A stretch of DNA of 64,000 bases from assembly GCF_001921865.1 (NCBI RefSeq), contig NZ_MSCT01000004.1, forward strand, positions 1-64,000, given 5' to 3'. The stretch is from Pseudomonas chlororaphis. GTDB lineage: Bacteria > Pseudomonadota > Gammaproteobacteria > Pseudomonadales > Pseudomonadaceae. The notes beneath the pieces are model-generated. The model made no database searches. It was not told where the DNA came from and saw only the letters and a program-made list of their open reading frames with translations. Below are positions 7,955-20,466 of the stretch, piece by piece (position 1 is the stretch's first letter; every line of letters begins with the position of its first letter). The position numbers and the translations under genes are program-made.

Positions 7955-8744
7955 CTTCGGCGAGCTCCTTAATGAAGTAATGATGCAAATAATCGTTGAG
8001 CTTGCGCGAGGCCTGGGGGGCGGGGCCCTGGTCGGCAAAGACGTTCGGGTCTATATCGGCGCCGACGCGGAAACTGAAGTGCACGCGGCGCAAAGGGATG
8101 CGATACCAGGGCTCGGCCTTGGTCAGGGTGGTCGGGCTGACCTTGATGACCACCGGGGTGATGATTCTCGCACCCCGCAGGGCAATTGCCGCGCCCCCCC
8201 GATGAAAGGCCGGCGCCTCGCCTGGCTGGGTGCGGGTGCCTTCGGGGAAAATCACCAGGGTCTGGCCGCCGCGCAGGGCTTCGCCAGCGGCGTCGAGCAT
8301 GTCCATGCTGCCGTCGTTGCTGATGTATTCGGCTTCGCGGACTGGGCCGCGGGTAAAGGGGTTCTGCCACAGGCTCTGCTTGACCACGCAGTTGGCGTTG
8401 CGCACCAGGCCGATAAGGAACACCACGTCGATCAGCGACGGATGGTTGGCGATGATCATCTGTCCGGGGCGGCCGAGCCGGTCCGCGCCCTGGACTTCAT
8501 AGGTCAGCACGCCGCTGCGGGCCATGAACCGGATGAACAGCCAGAACAGCCGGCTGATGGTTCGGCGCGCGCGCTGGCGATGGGCTTCGGCGTCGCCGGG
8601 CAGGCAGGCGAGCAGGGGGAACACCGCCAGGCGCAGGCACAGGCCGCCGAGGCCGAACAGGGCGAAGCTCAGCGCCGTGGCGACCAGGCGCCAGTAATAG
8701 GCGTCGCGAGGTTTCGCGGTTACCGGTTGCGTTGCCAGTTCCAT
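7929..8744 (-). CDS. PlsC-type 1-acyl-glycerol-3-phosphate acyltransferase-like protein
   Basis: The 271-residue protein has an N-terminal membrane helix (about 22-45) and the PlsC signature: NHPSLID with His101 and Asp106 (HX4D) and FPEGTR at 166-171. It would transfer an acyl group from a carrier protein or CoA to a hydroxylated acceptor at the inner membrane. In the APE pathway it is a second acyltransferase next to the LpxL-like one, consistent with a lipid product having two acyl positions. The ATG at 8744, with GGAAG upstream, overlaps the ketosynthase-like gene by 25 bases. Its 3' end overlaps the start of the ACP 2 gene by 26 bases. Confidence 0.9.
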   Translation of the reverse strand: MELATQPVTAKPRDAYYWRLVATALSFALFGLGGLCLRLAVFPLLACLPGDAEAHRQRARRTISRLFWLFIRFMARSGVLTYEVQGADRLGRPGQMIIANHPSLIDVVFLIGLVRNANCVVKQSLWQNPFTRGPVREAEYISNDGSMDMLDAAGEALRGGQTLVIFPEGTRTQPGEAPAFHRGGAAIALRGARIITPVVIKVSPTTLTKAEPWYRIPLRRVHFSFRVGADIDPNVFADQGPAPQASRKLNDYLHHYFIKELAEDERSAPGN

Positions 8745-9451
8745 ACACGGTTCTTCCAGGCATGTTGGCAAAAAGTCTGCTCGCCGAGCAGGGTACGCAA
8801 GAGATTCAAGGCATGGGGCCAGTCGGCTGGCGGTATTTCCCCGGTAGCCGTACCGAGGCTCAGTTGCCACTGCGTGCCCGGAGTCAACAGCAGGCCCAGC
8901 GCATAGGGAAACGGAACGTCGTCGATCCAGCGGGCATAGGCGGCGGGGGGCTGCTCTTCGGCGATCACCAGCAGCACCGCCGGCGCGCCTTCGGCAAGCA
9001 GGGCCGCGGCCTCTAGCAGGCCGTGTTCGAGGCCGTCGCGAGCGGCGGCGAGGGCGGTCATTTCGCTGGTTTCGCCGCGCATGATCGACCACAGGCCGAT
9101 CACTGCGTTGTGCACCGAAAGGCTGAACTGGGTCGGCGACAGCGGCTGTTCGGCCGCCAGGTCGCTGAGAATGTCCAGGGTCCGCGGCGTTTCGCCATGG
9201 CGGGAAATAAAGACCAACGGTAGCTGTTCCAGGCCTTCGGCCAGGGGCCAGCCGACGCTGAACGCCATGCGGGCCAGGCGGCTGAGGCGCCGGCGCTGCA
9301 TGGCCGGGAGAAACGACACGTCGGGGGCCGCATCGCTGCTCTCAAGCACGACCGGCTGTCGGCTCCAGGCCTGCCAATCGTCCACGCTTTCGAGCCCAGG
9401 GGCCCACGCGCGCCATTGGGCGATGTTGAAGTTGATCACTTGAAGATTCAT
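8720..9451 (-). CDS. Short beta-ketoacyl synthase-like protein (chain-length-factor type)
   Basis: This 243-residue protein matches the short N-terminal ketosynthase-like family seen at the head of APE operons (PF13723 type), with TQFSLSVHNAVIGLWS as the most recognisable segment. It is far shorter than a real ketosynthase (about 400 residues), and I see no Cys-His-His active site, so it is probably a partner or length-control subunit for a full ketosynthase encoded beyond the left edge. It is the first gene of the operon, 62 bases downstream of the proposed -10 box. Confidence 0.87.
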   Translation of the reverse strand: MNLQVINFNIAQWRAWAPGLESVDDWQAWSRQPVVLESSDAAPDVSFLPAMQRRRLSRLARMAFSVGWPLAEGLEQLPLVFISRHGETPRTLDILSDLAAEQPLSPTQFSLSVHNAVIGLWSIMRGETSEMTALAAARDGLEHGLLEAAALLAEGAPAVLLVIAEEQPPAAYARWIDDVPFPYALGLLLTPGTQWQLSLGTATGEIPPADWPHALNLLRTLLGEQTFCQHAWKNRVWNWQRNR

Positions 9452-9513
9452 CCCGCCCCTGCGGGCTTCCTTGACGTGTCAGGCGTGCAGGGAGCTACAG
9501 CCGAGTGGCGCGC

Positions 9514-9542
9514 ATTATCCCGGTGTGTCTGGCTTGTAGCAA
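9514..9542 (-). promoter_or_regulatory. Sigma70-type promoter of the APE operon
   Basis: On the minus strand the -35 box TTGCTA (9542-9537) and the -10 box GATAAT (9519-9514) are separated by exactly 17 bases. The first gene starts at 9451. In the rest of the 313-bp divergent gap (9452-9764) I see no gene and no clear promoter for the plus-strand parA gene; only its ribosome binding site is obvious. Confidence 0.7.
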
Positions 9543-9764
9543 ACATTGGTTACGTTTTACCCAGTGAAAATGGCAAATTCGACAGCATAAAGATGTCTCT
9601 TGGCCATTATTTGCCGGAGCAGACCGAAACCACGGAAAACGCCAGCGGCCCCGAGCTGTTTTTCCAGCCCGCGGCCCTGACTCGTCAGTCTGTGGCTGGC
9701 AAGGTAGCGAAGCAGCGCTACTCACTACTACACTCGGTGATCTTTGATGCAGGGAGGTTCTGAC

Positions 9765-10535
9765 ATGCGGCGCGTGGTGTTCAATCAGAAGGGCGGGGTC
9801 GGCAAATCCAGCATCGCCTGCAATCTGGCGGCCGTGAGCGCCAGCGAAGGGTATCGCACCCTGCTGGTGGACCTGGACGCCCAGGCCAACTCCACTCAAT
9901 ACCTCACCGGGCTGACCGGCAGCGATATCCCGATGGGGATCGCCGATTTTTTCAAGCAGACCTTGTCTTCCGGACCGTTCTCGAAGAAAAACCAGGTCGA
10001 TATCTACGAAACGCCGTTCGATAACCTGCATGTGGTAACGGCCACCGCGGAACTGGCGGACCTGCAGCCCAAGCTTGAGGCGAAACACAAGATCAACAAG
10101 CTGCGCAAACTGCTGGATGAGTTGGCCGAAGACTACGATCGGATCTACCTGGATACGCCGCCGGCCTTGAACTTCTATGCGGTTTCGGCGTTGATCGCCG
10201 CCGATCGCGTGTTGATTCCCTTTGACTGCGACAGCTTTTCCCGGCAGGCGCTGTATGGCCTGCTGGCGGAGATCGAAGAGCTGAAGGACGACCACAATGA
10301 GGACTTGCAGGTCGAAGGCATCGTGGTCAACCAGTTCCAGGCCCGCGCCAGCCTGCCCCAGCAGATGCTCGACGAACTGATCGCCGAAGGCCTGCCGGTC
10401 TTGCCGGTGTACCTGGCCAGTTCGGTGCGGATGCGCGAGTCCCACCAGGCCAGCCTGCCGCTGATCCACCTCGACCCCCGGCACAAGCTGACCCAGCAGT
10501 TCGTCGATTTGCACAATCTGCTGGAAAGCGCCTGA
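9765..10535 (+). CDS. Orphan ParA-family ATPase
   Basis: The protein is 256 residues. The deviant Walker A motif KGGVGKSS is at 9-16, and DLDAQANST and DTPPALNF are the A' and Walker B regions. ParA ATPases form ATP-dependent dimers that bind DNA non-specifically and position cargo such as chromosomes, plasmids or protein clusters. No parB is adjacent: the next gene is trxC on the other strand, so its cargo is not evident. The start at 9765 is set by a strong AGGGAGG at 9751-9757; the open frame extends a few codons upstream but lacks a ribosome binding site. A similar stand-alone ParA is present in other pseudomonads. Confidence 0.9.
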   Translation: MRRVVFNQKGGVGKSSIACNLAAVSASEGYRTLLVDLDAQANSTQYLTGLTGSDIPMGIADFFKQTLSSGPFSKKNQVDIYETPFDNLHVVTATAELADLQPKLEAKHKINKLRKLLDELAEDYDRIYLDTPPALNFYAVSALIAADRVLIPFDCDSFSRQALYGLLAEIEELKDDHNEDLQVEGIVVNQFQARASLPQQMLDELIAEGLPVLPVYLASSVRMRESHQASLPLIHLDPRHKLTQQFVDLHNLLESA

Positions 10536-10554
10536 CCCTGCTTGTCGCGATGAT

Positions 10555-10590
10555 GGCCTGACACCTGGCAGCGGTGTTGGCTGTCAGGCC
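10555..10590 (+). terminator. Hairpin after parA-like gene
   Basis: A perfect 9-bp stem (GGCCTGACA at 10555-10563 with TGTCAGGCC at 10582-10590) lies 19 bases after the parA-like stop, followed by CTTTAT rather than a long T-run. It may be a weak terminator between convergent parA and trxC. Confidence 0.5.
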
Positions 10591-10591
10591 T

Positions 10592-10618
10592 TTATCGCGG
10601 GTAAGCCTCGCTCCTACA
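10592..10618. repeat. Single REP sequence
   Basis: One REP copy ending GCCTCGCTCCTACA lies in the gap between the convergent parA-like and trxC genes. It has a GGTAAGCC variant in the palindrome. I see no inverted partner in this gap, so it is a REP singlet. Confidence 0.8.
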
Positions 10619-10643
10619 CGTCCAGGCGATTCTGCAATGACCC

Positions 10644-11078
10644 TCAGATGCCCTGGCTGCGCAACCAGCTCATCAACTGCGGTAACGGGAAGGCGCCACT
10701 CTGGCGTGCCACTTCCCGGCCGTTCTTGAACAGGATCAGGCTGGGAATCGAACGAATCCCCAACTGCGCCGACAGTTGCTGATTGGCCTCGCTGTCGAGC
10801 TTGGCCAGGCGGCACTTGCCCGCCAGTTGCGCGGCGGCCTGCTCGAAGACCGGCGCGAAGGATTTGCACGGCCCGCACCAATCCGCCCAGACATCCACCA
10901 ATAGCGGCAGGTCGCCTTTGATCTGGCTGGCGTAGTCGCCCTGTTTCAGCTCGAAGGGCTGGCTCAACAGCACCTGGCCCTTGCAGCGCCCGCATTTGGG
11001 CGCATCGCCCAGACGCTCGGCGGGGATGCGGTTCAAGCCGTTGCAATGGGGGCAGGGGATCAGCAGTGGGGCGGGCAT
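10644..11078 (-). CDS. trxC: Thioredoxin 2 (TrxC)
   Basis: The 144-residue protein has an N-terminal zinc-binding segment with two CxxC pairs (CPHC near residue 9 and CGRC near 30) followed by a thioredoxin fold with active site WCGPC. This is the diagnostic layout of TrxC, a cytoplasmic disulfide reductase important under oxidative stress. Length is normal. The ATG at 11078 has GGAG a few bases upstream. It is a single gene, convergent with the parA-like gene. Confidence 0.95.
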   Translation of the reverse strand: MPAPLLIPCPHCNGLNRIPAERLGDAPKCGRCKGQVLLSQPFELKQGDYASQIKGDLPLLVDVWADWCGPCKSFAPVFEQAAAQLAGKCRLAKLDSEANQQLSAQLGIRSIPSLILFKNGREVARQSGAFPLPQLMSWLRSQGI

Positions 11079-11236
11079 GAGGGGCTCCTGGATAAGGGGT
11101 CGATGGCTTCGATCTGGAGTCTGTGGGCCGGTTTATCAAGCTGTCGCATACGCTCATACATCTTTGCGCAGTCATCGCCTGCTCGGTTCTAGGCTGATGA
11201 GAGGCGATGCCTCAGGCCCATTGGTCTGGATGCATC

Positions 11237-11293
11237 TATAGCAACTTGCGATAAGTTGCTTCACCCTCTAGGCTGCCATAGCAGTATGCGATA
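11237..11293 (+). promoter_or_regulatory. Two palindromic operator candidates upstream of higBA-type genes
   Basis: Two 17-bp sites fit TATnGCAnnnTGCnATA: 11237-11253 (perfect half-sites) and 11277-11293 (one mismatch, C for the first T). They are 40 bases apart, and the second ends 10 bases before the toxin ATG. Antitoxins with helix-turn-helix domains usually repress their own operon through paired sites like this, so I infer they are bound by the antitoxin encoded at 11597. Confidence 0.6.
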
Positions 11294-11303
11294 GGGACTT
11301 TGC

Positions 11304-11600
11304 ATGCGTGTAATCACGGCTAAACGAATTTGGGATGCTAAGGAAAAATGGCCACACTCGGCCAAGGCACTGGATGACTGGTATCGCGCGCTCAAGCGCA
11401 ATCGGCTGGCGGATTTTTCTGCCATGAGGGCAATGTTTCCAGCAGTGGACAAGGTCGGACCGTTCCATGTGTTCGATATCGGCGGCAATAAGATACGGGT
11501 GATTGCGTTGGTCCGTTACGCCACGCAAAAGCTCTTTATCCGCCATGTGCTGGACCATCGAGAATATGACCGGGGCAAGTGGAAGGAGGATCGAGGATGA
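11304..11600 (+). CDS. higB: HigB-family mRNA interferase toxin
   Basis: This 98-residue basic protein (MRVITAKRIWDAKEKWPHS...) matches the HigB/RelE-like toxin family. RIWDAKEKWP near the start and FDIGGNKIRVIALVRY in the middle are its typical segments, as is the C-terminal FIRHVLDHREYDR. HigB toxins cleave mRNA on the ribosome. Toxin-before-antitoxin order is characteristic of higBA modules. The stop overlaps the antitoxin ATG (ATGA), ensuring coupled translation. The pair sits between two housekeeping genes with no mobile element visible. Confidence 0.92.
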   Translation: MRVITAKRIWDAKEKWPHSAKALDDWYRALKRNRLADFSAMRAMFPAVDKVGPFHVFDIGGNKIRVIALVRYATQKLFIRHVLDHREYDRGKWKEDRG

Positions 11601-11998
11601 GTGCGTTGATCAAGCAAGTGGCCGAACACTGGGAGTTCGTTGCGCCGTTGCTGCGTAAACCGAAAACCGAGGCTGACTACGACCAGTTGGTCGAGGCCCT
11701 TGACGAGTTATTGGATCTGACCGGGGAAGACGAAGCCCACCCACTCAACAGTCTGGTGGACATCATCGGCGACTGGATCGAAGCCTACGATCTTGAGCAT
11801 CGCCCGATGCCGGTTGCCAGTGGCGTGGATGTACTGCGCTACATGATGCGCGAACACGGCCTGACCCAGAGCGACCTGCCCGGCGTCGGCGCGCAGTCGG
11901 TGGTCTCGGAGGTCCTGAGCGGCAAGCGCCAGCTCAACCTGCGGCAGATCCGCTGGCTGGCCGAGCGCTTTGGCGTCTCGGTGGAAACCTTTATCTGA
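11597..11998 (+). CDS. higA: HigA-type antitoxin with helix-turn-helix domain
   Basis: The 133-residue protein has an N-terminal toxin-binding part (about 1-70, acidic) and a C-terminal XRE-like helix-turn-helix (about 80-133) containing MMREHGLTQSDLPGVGAQSVVSEVLSG, split here only by reading; the recognition helix is around SVVSEVLSGKR. It should neutralise HigB and repress the operon, probably through the palindromes at 11237-11293. The ATG at 11597 is preceded by GGAGGA (11585-11590). An upstream start at 11579 would read inside the toxin gene and is less likely. Confidence 0.9.
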   Translation: MSALIKQVAEHWEFVAPLLRKPKTEADYDQLVEALDELLDLTGEDEAHPLNSLVDIIGDWIEAYDLEHRPMPVASGVDVLRYMMREHGLTQSDLPGVGAQSVVSEVLSGKRQLNLRQIRWLAERFGVSVETFI

Positions 11999-12002
11999 AG
12001 GC

Positions 12003-13499
<1,497 letters not shown>

Positions 13500-13514
13500 C
13501 TAGGGATAGCGGCC

Positions 13515-16500
13515 TTAGTCGAGCTTGGCGGGCGGCGGTTCCGGCAGCGCTTTGCCGTCGGCCGTCGCGACGACGGTCTTGGCCTCCGCTTCGATCGGCA
13601 CCAGCTTGTATTCCTGGCCGTGGAGGTTCTTCAGGTAGACCTCCATCTGGCGGAACGAGATGTTGATGTGCTGCTTCTTGAACTCGCGGTTGATGAAGCG
13701 GTTGACCTCGTCGATCACTGGGTTGCGGTCGCCCAGTTCGCGCACGTGCATGCGCAGTTCGTGGTCGAGGGTGCTTTCGCCGAAGTTGAGGAAGTACACA
13801 TGAGGCTCGGGTTCTTTCAGTACCCGCGGGTTCTCGCGGGCCGCCTTGAGCAGCAGTTCCTTGACCAGGTCCAGGTCCGAGCCGTAGTCGACGCCGAGCT
13901 TGAGGGTCACCCGGGTGATGGTGTCGGTCAGCGACCAGTTGATCAGTTGCCCGGTAATGAAGGTCTGGTTCGGGACAATGATGTCCTTGCGGTCGAAGTC
14001 GGTGATGGTGGTGGCGCGGATGCGGATCTTGCTCACCGTGCCCGACAGGTTGCCGATGGTGATGGTGTCGCCGATCCGGACCGGGCGCTCGAACAGGATG
14101 ATGATGCCAGAGATGAAGTTGGCGAAGATCGCCTGCATGCCGAAACCCAGGCCCACCGACAGCGCCGCCACCAGCCATTGCAACTTGTCCCAGCTGACGC
14201 CGAGGGTCGACAGGGTCGAGACGAAACCGACGCCGGCGATCACATAGGACAGCAGCGTGGTGGTCGCGTAGGCGCTGCCCTGGGCCAGGTTCAGCTTGGA
14301 CAGCACCAGCACTTCCAGCAGGCCGGGCAAGTTGCGCGCCAGGGCGAAGGTGATGCCGACGATGATCAGCGCGCCGAGCATGTCGCCGATGCTGATGGGC
14401 ACCATGCTCATGTTGGCGCCGGTGCCGCTGGTGTATTCGTAGAGGGTGACGTTGTCCAGGTAGGAGAAGACGCTGATCAGGTCCGACCAGGCCCAGTACA
14501 GCGCGGCGATGAAACCGCCGAGCAGGGCCAGGCGGATCAGGCGCAGGGACTGTTCGTTGACCTTCTCGATGTCCATGGTCGGTTCTTCGACCACCGCCTC
14601 GCCGTCTCCGGATTCCCGGGCGGCCTGGCGTTTGCTCAGAGCCCGCTGGTAGGCCAGGCGCCGCGCGGCCACGGCCAGGCCGCGGACGAAGGTGGCTTCG
14701 ATCACCAGCCAGAGCATCAGCAGGTACAGAGTGTTGATCAGGCGGTCGCTGAGTTTCAGCGCGGTGTAGTAGTAGCCGAAGCACACCGCGACGAACAAGG
14801 CGATCGGCAGCACGGTGAACAGCACCGCCACCGCCTTGCGGAACAGCGAGGCATTCTGATGGGTCGGGCTGCTCAGCAGCAGGCGGCTGAGCAACCAGGC
14901 CATCAGCGCGTAGCAGGTCAGCACCACGCCGATGCCGAGCACGTCGTCGGCCAGCGCCGCCGGTTGATGCTCGGCCACGGCGACCACGGCGACCAGCGCC
15001 ATGACCACCAGCCCGAGGCGTCGGACCCAGCCCTGGAGGAACTCGACCTGGGGTTTTTCCCAGCGGAAATGCAGTTCGGCCACGCCGCCGGGGGCCAGGG
15101 TCCGATAGGCGGTGTAGAACACCAGCCAGGCCTGGGCCATCTGCACCAGCGCCGCGCCAAGGTTGGCGTTCTGCCCGCGGGCGTCGATCTGCAAGGCCAG
15201 GCCGCAGAGCGCCAGGCCCAGGGCGACCGGCATCGCCAGCAGGATGTTGATCAGGATCGCCTGCGGCGTGTGCCACTGGCTGTCGCGCTTGAAGTGGCCG
15301 ATGTCCTGGTGAACCTTGTTCAGGCGTCGGTACAGGTGCTTGCGCCGCCACAGCAGGGCGGCGATCAGCAACAGCAGGGGCAGGAACAGCAGCGGCCGTT
15401 GGGTCAGGCCGTCAGCCAGTTCGCTCAAGCTGGACGACCAGGGCAGGGTGACGACCTGTTTTTCCATGCGCAGCGGCACCGCTTGCAGCCATTCGAGGTC
15501 CAGCGGCTTGTTGCTGGGAATCCAGAACATCTGCTCGTCGAGGGTCGCGCGCAGGCTCTGCGAAGTGCTCAGCAGTTGCTTCTGGTTGAGCTGCAAGGTG
15601 ATGGATTCGTTAAGCAGCGCGCTCAGTTCGCGGCTCAGGCGCTCCAGCAGGTCGGCGCGGGTGATGGCCAGGTCCAGCAGGGTCTTGCGCAACTGCGGCG
15701 TGACCTGCTCGGACGGTTGGGTGGCCAGCAGGTTTTCGACATAGCTGCTGGGGCTGCTGATCAGCTCGCGTTGCTGGTTGATCTCGAACTGGTACAGGCG
15801 GATGTCGGCGATCTGGTCGGCCAGGTCGCGGTCGAGCCGCAAGTGCGGTAGCGCCTGCTTCTGCTTGTAGAGGATCTTCGACAGCAACAGGCTGCCCTTG
15901 AGCACGTTGATCTGCTCGTCCAGGGTGGCGTCGCTCTGGGTCACGCTGTCGAGTTGCTGCTTGGTCTGCAGGTTCTGCTGGGTCAGCTCGTTGAGGCGGT
16001 CGGTGCTTTTGAGCAGGTAGTCGGAGAGCTTCAGGTTGGCCGCGCTCTCGGTGGCCAGCAGGCTGCTACTACCGGCTTTCTGCGCTTCGATCGATTGCTG
16101 GGTGACGGTTTCCTGGGACTGGGCCAGGCGCTTCTGGTTGATCAGGGTCTGCAGGTCCTGGATTTCCTGTTCCAGGCGCGCGGTCTTTTCCATCAGCAGG
16201 TCGTGCTGGCTGTTGCCCAGGTCCTGCAACTGGTTGTTGCCGGCCAGCTCCTGGCGGCGCAGCGGGATCAGCGCATTGATGGCCGCGAGTTCGGCATTGA
16301 GCTGGTTGCGCTGGTCGGCGGTGATCGGCTTGCCGGCGTCCTTGCCGATCTTGAGGATCGTGTTGATCTGCTGGGTGCGGGTCTGGCTGCTGCTGATCTC
16401 GGCCTGGGCGCGCTCGGGCCGGGTCTGCGCGGTAATGGTCAGGCTGTTGGCCTCGGCCAGGGCCTTTTGCAGCTCGCCCTGCTGGGTGGTGCGTTCGGTC

Positions 16501-16865
16501 AGCAACTGTTCGAGCTGCGACACCGGCAGGCTGGCGTAGCGCTGGGCCACCGGCACCACCTTGGTGGCTTTCAGGCGGGCCAGTTCGCGCTGGTTTTCGC
16601 TGGTCTGGCGCGGTGCGCCGTTGAGCTGTTGCTTGAGATCGCTCAGGCGCTGCTGGTAATCCTGCTGGTTCGACAGCTGCGTGAGGGTCTGTTGCAGCAC
16701 CGCTTGCAGGGCCTTCTGATCGGCCTCCGGCAATTTGCGCTCGGCTATTTTATCCAGGCTCTGCTGGACGGACTCGGCGCTGGGCGGTTCGGCCGCTTGC
16801 AGTGGGCCGACAGAAAGACTCAAGCCCAGCAGGGCAGTGGCGATAAGGGTACGCAGGGTTGGCAT
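13515..16865 (-). CDS. mscK: Mechanosensitive channel MscK/KefA family
   Basis: The 1116-residue protein matches the length of E. coli MscK. It starts with a signal peptide (ALLGLSLSVGPLQAAE), then a long periplasmic region rich in coiled coil (about 25-480), a run of about ten membrane helices, and a C-terminal MscS pore domain. The pore helix shows LQWLVAALSVGLGFGMQAIF, followed by the beta domain (IGDTITIGNLSGTVSKI). These channels open under membrane tension to release solutes and K+. The ATG at 16865 gives the signal peptide; upstream codons lie in the neighbouring nhaP2 gene. It lies 35 bases downstream of nhaP2 on the same strand, which fits a shared role in ion and osmotic homeostasis. 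Confidence 0.94.
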   Translation of the reverse strand: MPTLRTLIATALLGLSLSVGPLQAAEPPSAESVQQSLDKIAERKLPEADQKALQAVLQQTLTQLSNQQDYQQRLSDLKQQLNGAPRQTSENQRELARLKATKVVPVAQRYASLPVSQLEQLLTERTTQQGELQKALAEANSLTITAQTRPERAQAEISSSQTRTQQINTILKIGKDAGKPITADQRNQLNAELAAINALIPLRRQELAGNNQLQDLGNSQHDLLMEKTARLEQEIQDLQTLINQKRLAQSQETVTQQSIEAQKAGSSSLLATESAANLKLSDYLLKSTDRLNELTQQNLQTKQQLDSVTQSDATLDEQINVLKGSLLLSKILYKQKQALPHLRLDRDLADQIADIRLYQFEINQQRELISSPSSYVENLLATQPSEQVTPQLRKTLLDLAITRADLLERLSRELSALLNESITLQLNQKQLLSTSQSLRATLDEQMFWIPSNKPLDLEWLQAVPLRMEKQVVTLPWSSSLSELADGLTQRPLLFLPLLLLIAALLWRRKHLYRRLNKVHQDIGHFKRDSQWHTPQAILINILLAMPVALGLALCGLALQIDARGQNANLGAALVQMAQAWLVFYTAYRTLAPGGVAELHFRWEKPQVEFLQGWVRRLGLVVMALVAVVAVAEHQPAALADDVLGIGVVLTCYALMAWLLSRLLLSSPTHQNASLFRKAVAVLFTVLPIALFVAVCFGYYYTALKLSDRLINTLYLLMLWLVIEATFVRGLAVAARRLAYQRALSKRQAARESGDGEAVVEEPTMDIEKVNEQSLRLIRLALLGGFIAALYWAWSDLISVFSYLDNVTLYEYTSGTGANMSMVPISIGDMLGALIIVGITFALARNLPGLLEVLVLSKLNLAQGSAYATTTLLSYVIAGVGFVSTLSTLGVSWDKLQWLVAALSVGLGFGMQAIFANFISGIIILFERPVRIGDTITIGNLSGTVSKIRIRATTITDFDRKDIIVPNQTFITGQLINWSLTDTITRVTLKLGVDYGSDLDLVKELLLKAARENPRVLKEPEPHVYFLNFGESTLDHELRMHVRELGDRNPVIDEVNRFINREFKKQHINISFRQMEVYLKNLHGQEYKLVPIEAEAKTVVATADGKALPEPPPAKLD

Positions 16866-16900
16866 AGAGACCGGTCGAGCAGGATGAGAAAAAAGGCAGT

Positions 16901-18643
<1,743 letters not shown>

Positions 18644-18766
18644 AGGCAGTACTCCAGAAGCGTAAAAGGCGGGCACAGACTGACCATGCAGTCTGCGTGC
18701 CAGCGATTCTAACCTGTTGAAATACGATGCTGTCAAAGAGCTTTTTGCGCCTGTTTGCAGGCGGCA

Positions 18767-18792
18767 AAAAAACGTCGCCGGCCGCCGACGGA
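18767..18792 (-). terminator. Probable terminator of the chemoreceptor gene
   Basis: On the minus strand a GC-rich inverted sequence (GTCGGC...GGCGAC type) is followed by seven T's (18773-18767). It lies about 50 bases after the chemoreceptor stop, which fits a rho-independent terminator, although the exact stem is ambiguous because further GGCCGGC copies nearby could pair. Confidence 0.5.
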
Positions 18793-18840
18793 ATCCATAT
18801 GGCTCCGTGGTGGCCGGCGCAGGCGACGGTGAGCGGGGTG

Positions 18841-20466
18841 TTACAGGGCGAATCGCGCCACCATGCCGTTCAGGTCCACGGCCAGGCGCGACAGTTCGTG
18901 GGCGGCATCGCTGGTCTGGTTGGCGCCGGTGGCCGATTGCACCGACAGGTCGCGGATGTTCACCAGGTTGCGGTCGACTTCGCGGGCCACCAGGGCCTGC
19001 TCTTCGGCGGCGCTGGCGATGACCAGGTTGCGCTCGTTGATTTCGTTGACCGCGGTGTTGATGGTGTCCAGGGCTTCGCCGGCGCCACGGGCGATGCTCA
19101 GGGTCGAGCCGGCGCGCTCGGTGCTGGTGCGCATCGACTCGACCGCGTGTTCGGTGCCGCTCTGGATGCTGCCGATCATGCGTTCGATTTCGCTGGTGGA
19201 CTGTTGGGTGCGGTGGGCCAGGGCGCGTACCTCGTCGGCCACCACCGCGAACCCGCGTCCGGCGTCGCCGGCCCTGGCTGCTTCTATCGCGGCGTTCAAG
19301 GCCAGCAGGTTGGTCTGGTCGGCCAGGCCGCGGATCACGTCCAGCACTTTGCCGATGTCCCGCGACTCTTCGGCCAGTTCGCTGATCATGTTGGCCGAGC
19401 TCTGTACTTCGCTGCTCATGAACTCTATGGCGTTGACGGTTTCGAGTACCAGGTTGCGGCCTTCGCCGGCCGATTGCGTGGCATCGCTCGAGGCCTCGGC
19501 GGTGCTTACGGCGTTGCGCGCGACTTCCTCGACGGCGCAGGTCATTTCGTTGACCGCGGTGGCCGCCTGTTCGATTTCGTTGTTCTGCTGGGTCAGGCCG
19601 TGGGCGCCTTCGTCGGTGACGCTGTTCAACTGTTCCGCGGCCGAGGCCAGCTGGCTGGCGGAGCCGGAAATATGCAGCAGGGTCTGGCGCAGTTTTTCCT
19701 GCATGGTCGCCATGGCCTGGAGCAGGCGCCCGGGTTCGTCGCGCCCGGCGACTTCGATGGCCTGGGTGAGGTCGCCTTCGGCGATGTATTCCGCGGCATG
19801 CAGGGCATTGGCGATGGGCCGGGTAATGCTGCGGGTCAGCAGCCAGGCGAACGCCACGGTCAGAGTGGTGGACAGCACCAGCAGGACGACCACCAGATTG
19901 AACGCCGACGTGTATTCCTCGGCGGCTTGCTGGTTGGCCTCCTGGGAGCGCTGGCTGTTGATCTGGACCAGCAGGTTCAGCACCTTGTTGATCTCGCGCG
20001 AGTTGCTCATCAGCTCGTTGTTGAGCATCTGCTGCAACTCGTCGAGGTGGTTGTTGCGCGACAGGTCCTTGACCCGCTCTTCAAGCTGGCGGTACTCGCC
20101 CAGCAGCTTGAGGAAGTGCTCGTAGGCTTCGCTTTCCTCCGGGCTGCTGACCAGTTTTTCATAGGTTTCGCGGGTCTTTTCCACCGCCTGGTTGCCCTGT
20201 TCGAGCGATTCGCGGGTCTTGGCCTGCACCTCGGGGCCGCGGTTGACCACCAGGCGATAGGACAGCACTTGTAGCCGCAGCATCTGCTGCGTGAACTCGT
20301 CGATGCTCTGGATGCTGGGCATGTTGTCGGTGGTGATGGTGGTGGTCGCCGCGCGAATCTTGCTCATCTGGTTCAGGGCGAATATACCCAGGCACAACAT
20401 CAGGCCGCCGATGAAGGCAAAGCCGAGAAACGCCCTCGGCGCGATGTTCATGTTGCGAAGAGACAT
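18841..20466 (-). CDS. Methyl-accepting chemotaxis protein
   Basis: The 541-residue receptor has membrane helix 1 (about 12-32), a periplasmic four-helix-bundle sensor of about 155 residues, membrane helix 2 (about 190-210), a HAMP domain (starting [21 protein letters not shown]) and a long cytoplasmic signalling hairpin whose tip reads [20 protein letters not shown]. It would feed CheA/CheW to control flagellar rotation. The ligand cannot be read from the sequence. No CheR-binding pentapeptide is seen at the C-terminus. It is a single gene. Confidence 0.95.
   Translation of the reverse strand: MSLRNMNIAPRAFLGFAFIGGLMLCLGIFALNQMSKIRAATTTITTDNMPSIQSIDEFTQQMLRLQVLSYRLVVNRGPEVQAKTRESLEQGNQAVEKTRETYEKLVSSPEESEAYEHFLKLLGEYRQLEERVKDLSRNNHLDELQQMLNNELMSNSREINKVLNLLVQINSQRSQEANQQAAEEYTSAFNLVVVLLVLSTTLTVAFAWLLTRSITRPIANALHAAEYIAEGDLTQAIEVAGRDEPGRLLQAMATMQEKLRQTLLHISGSASQLASAAEQLNSVTDEGAHGLTQQNNEIEQAATAVNEMTCAVEEVARNAVSTAEASSDATQSAGEGRNLVLETVNAIEFMSSEVQSSANMISELAEESRDIGKVLDVIRGLADQTNLLALNAAIEAARAGDAGRGFAVVADEVRALAHRTQQSTSEIERMIGSIQSGTEHAVESMRTSTERAGSTLSIARGAGEALDTINTAVNEINERNLVIASAAEEQALVAREVDRNLVNIRDLSVQSATGANQTSDAAHELSRLAVDLNGMVARFAL

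Noticed and set aside
9416..9763. 115-codon open frame in the APE-parA gap
   Set aside because: Overlaps the promoter and the start of the KS-like gene, has no ribosome site and no recognisable content.
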